DNA of 7,835 nt from an uncultured Erysipelotrichaceae bacterium. GTDB lineage: Bacteria; Bacillota_I; Bacilli_A; Erysipelotrichales; Erysipelotrichaceae. Positions 6,529-7,835 of this stretch are shown piece after piece (the first letter of the stretch is position 1; the number at the start of each line of letters is the position of its first letter). The DNA is taken from assembly GCA_947575425.1 (NCBI GenBank), contig CANPNQ010000039.1, positions 1-7,835 on the forward strand, read 5' to 3'. A program made the translations under genes and the position numbers. Under the pieces are notes generated by a model. That model had not been told where the DNA came from and made no database searches. It saw nothing but the letters and a program-made list of their open reading frames with translations.

Positions 6529-7692
6529 CTACTTTCCTGTCGGTCCCTGCGTATTGTCCTCTTTGTATTGTCCGATCCAAGGTACCAGCTTCAGATGCAT
6601 CAAATATCTTCGCTCACTTGGTTCATCATCAATCTCAAAGGAACAGGTGGAAAGTGTCACTATACGATCACTTTCTCCCATCGTCACATCGCTTCTGACA
6701 TGACCGTTGATATTGGGATCCATAATCAGCTTGATATACTCCTTCCATTCGTCGATATCAATGATCCCAAAGTGATAATACGGAGAGCGATCATAAGTTG
6801 AATGGAAGGAAATGACCTCACACTTGTAGTTCTGCTGCGGTGTGAAGATATATACATATTTATGATCATCAAAGAAATCCTTATCCATAAATTTCTCCAG
6901 TTGGGAGAACATCGTTTCATGCCTTACATTGTGACCATAGACAAAGGTATTGTTATCAGAGAAATCCGGCTGATTGTGATAATCGATAAATACTGCTCCG
7001 GCATAGTTGACTTCCTTGGCAAAGGTATGATCCAAATAATAGGCATTATCACTGCCCTGTACGATCGGATAGGAAATATTGGTGTCCGGTACGATGATCC
7101 ACGCCTTGACCTGATCATTGACTTCACGCAAGCCCTCCCAGTTGACCGTAAAAGGTGTTTCCGGATCCTCTGGGATATTGCCGATCTCAATCATCTGTTC
7201 TGTCTCCCTGCGCTCATCCCAATTCGCTTTGAATATCTTAAAGAGGTTCCATGCGGAATATAAAAACATAATCAGCGCAAGAAGGAAAATGATCCACAAT
7301 AGAAAGCGGTGCTTCTTCTTTTCTTCCTTCTCTTCCTTTTGCGCATTCATATAAGCGCCCTGATAGCGGGGATCCCCTCTGCCTGCGCTTCTTTGCGCTG
7401 TCTGTGATACTTCCTCATGATAAGAATCATAACCATCATAAGGGTCCTCGCGATTGGCATATGAATTCCCCTGTTGTCCGTTATTGGGATTCATCTCATT
7501 GTCATTAACCTGTGCATAAGGATCATGATAGGCATCAAAGGGGGAATATGGATCTTGTCCATAGGGATTCTGTTGGTATGAGCCTTGTGTGTTTGGATAT
7601 GGCTGATAAGGATCCTGTGCATAAGGATCGCTGCCATAATTGGGATCTTGAAAATCGTTCCTATCGGAATCATATGGATTTTTTCGATTCAT
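6529..7692 (-). CDS. Class B sortase with long Tyr/Pro-rich cytoplasmic N-terminus
   Basis: Membrane-bound cysteine transpeptidase predicted to attach secreted proteins carrying a sorting signal to peptidoglycan or pilin. Residues 129-148 form one membrane helix after a basic KKKHR. The catalytic domain at about 180-370 has class B features: WIIVPDTNISYPIVQG 198-213, FVYGHN with H254, TLSTC with C350, and RRY with R362 as the likely third active residue. Class B enzymes are usually near 240 residues; this has 387. The excess is the cytoplasmic N-terminus (1-128), low complexity and rich in D, P, Y, N, Q and G, with DPY at 22, 27, 48, 57 and 83 and NPY at 5 and 42, then a charged EKEEKKK linker. 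ATG 7692 follows GGAGGTG (7698-7704) by five bases. The gene stands alone between a promoter and terminator; no substrate is visible. Confidence 0.92.
   Translation of the reverse strand: MNRKNPYDSDRNDFQDPNYGSDPYAQDPYQPYPNTQGSYQQNPYGQDPYSPFDAYHDPYAQVNDNEMNPNNGQQGNSYANREDPYDGYDSYHEEVSQTAQRSAGRGDPRYQGAYMNAQKEEKEEKKKHRFLLWIIFLLALIMFLYSAWNLFKIFKANWDERRETEQMIEIGNIPEDPETPFTVNWEGLREVNDQVKAWIIVPDTNISYPIVQGSDNAYYLDHTFAKEVNYAGAVFIDYHNQPDFSDNNTFVYGHNVRHETMFSQLEKFMDKDFFDDHKYVYIFTPQQNYKCEVISFHSTYDRSPYYHFGIIDIDEWKEYIKLIMDPNINGHVRSDVTMGESDRIVTLSTCSFEIDDEPSERRYLMHLKLVPWIGQYKEDNTQGPTGK
7509..7629. repeat. 16-bp direct repeats in the sortase N-terminal coding region
   Basis: CCTGTGCATAAGGATC occurs at 7509-7524 and again at 7614-7629, 105 bases (35 codons) apart in the same reading frame. 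It encodes the DPYAQ unit. Other partial copies of an ataaggatc/atagggat core encode the remaining DPY/NPY units. The pattern suggests expansion by duplication. Confidence 0.75.
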
Positions 7693-7734
7693 GCGAACAC
7701 CTCCATAGAGTAAGTTTATTTATCTCATTCTTAT

Positions 7735-7743
7735 ATTTTAGCA
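7735..7743 (-). promoter_or_regulatory. Extended -10 promoter for the sortase gene
   Basis: The minus strand reads TGCTAAAAT, an extended -10 with one departure from TATAAT. The -35 region (TGGCAT at 17 bases) is weak. Initiation near 7728 would give a leader of about 36 bases ending in the GGAGGTG ribosome binding site. A GC-rich hairpin-capable sequence (GCGCGC, AGGAA, GTGTGC in minus-strand order) lies immediately upstream. Confidence 0.5.
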
Positions 7744-7833
7744 CACTTCCTGCGCGCATGCCACGCTTATCCAAAAGGACTTATTTCGGATGTCGCCATT
7801 TTGGGTTATCACAAAGTCAAAAGGGGCATAAAA
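7738..7833 (-). other. Open frame of 31 codons ending at the sortase -10; origin unknown
   Basis: From the window edge, one minus-strand frame is open for 31 codons and ends ...SVACAQEVC followed by a TAA at 7740-7738. That stop coincides with the first bases of the -10 element. It could be the 3' end of an upstream gene, a remnant, part of a dispersed repeat, or chance. The peptide is Cys- and aromatic-containing but not recognised, and no start lies within the window. Confidence 0.25.
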
Positions 7834-7835
7834 AT

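Noticed and set aside
6436..6801. Plus-strand 121-codon frame antisense to the sortase, downstream of the TGATATAAT element
   Set aside because: It has no ribosome binding site and lies over the catalytic coding region of the sortase, whose motifs are clear on the other strand. The sequence resembles no family I know.
1..7835. CRISPR array, tRNA, rRNA, insertion sequence or phage genes
   Set aside because: No regularly spaced repeats, no tRNA-like cloverleaf arms and no transposase or integrase motifs were seen on either strand.

Overview
The window reads as a chromosomal segment of a low-to-moderate-GC Gram-positive bacterium (Bacillota). Gene content and order, with murB between murG and ftsQ/divIB, Asp23/YloU next to FakA/YloV, and a class B sortase, would suit a gut Erysipelotrichia-type organism. 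That placement is inference from gene style; there is no rRNA or other marker here. Every convincing gene is on the minus strand, so transcription runs from high to low coordinates.

Reading in that direction: (1) 7835-7693 is an upstream region with an extended -10 promoter and an unexplained open frame. (2) 7692-6529 encodes a class B sortase with an unusual ~128-residue Tyr/Pro/Asp/Asn/Gln-rich cytoplasmic N-terminus; a strong intrinsic terminator lies at 6481-6441. (3) 6440-6228 is a non-coding gap with a plus-strand extended -10 and several small inverted repeats. (4) 6227-2308 is a compact cell wall/division operon, ftsW - murG - murB - ftsQ(divIB), with an extra promoter candidate just upstream of murG and tight couplings at murG/murB and murB/ftsQ. 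(5) 2307-2163 is a 145-bp gap with no terminator for the ftsQ transcript but a good promoter for the next pair. (6) 2162-155 is an asp23-family gene (yloU) and fakA (yloV, fatty acid kinase), followed by an intrinsic terminator at 125-87. (7) 80-1 holds a possible start of another gene, cut by the window edge, with two short perfect hairpins.

Functionally, MurB completes UDP-MurNAc synthesis, MurG makes lipid II, FtsW polymerises lipid II at the septum and FtsQ/DivIB scaffolds the divisome. FakA phosphorylates fatty acids for phospholipid synthesis. The sortase would anchor proteins to the peptidoglycan that the other genes build, but no substrate gene is visible. Most of the window is ordinary, well-conserved housekeeping. 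The part most worth a second look is the repeat-rich cytoplasmic extension of the sortase, followed by the regulatory gaps around ftsW, murG and yloU.
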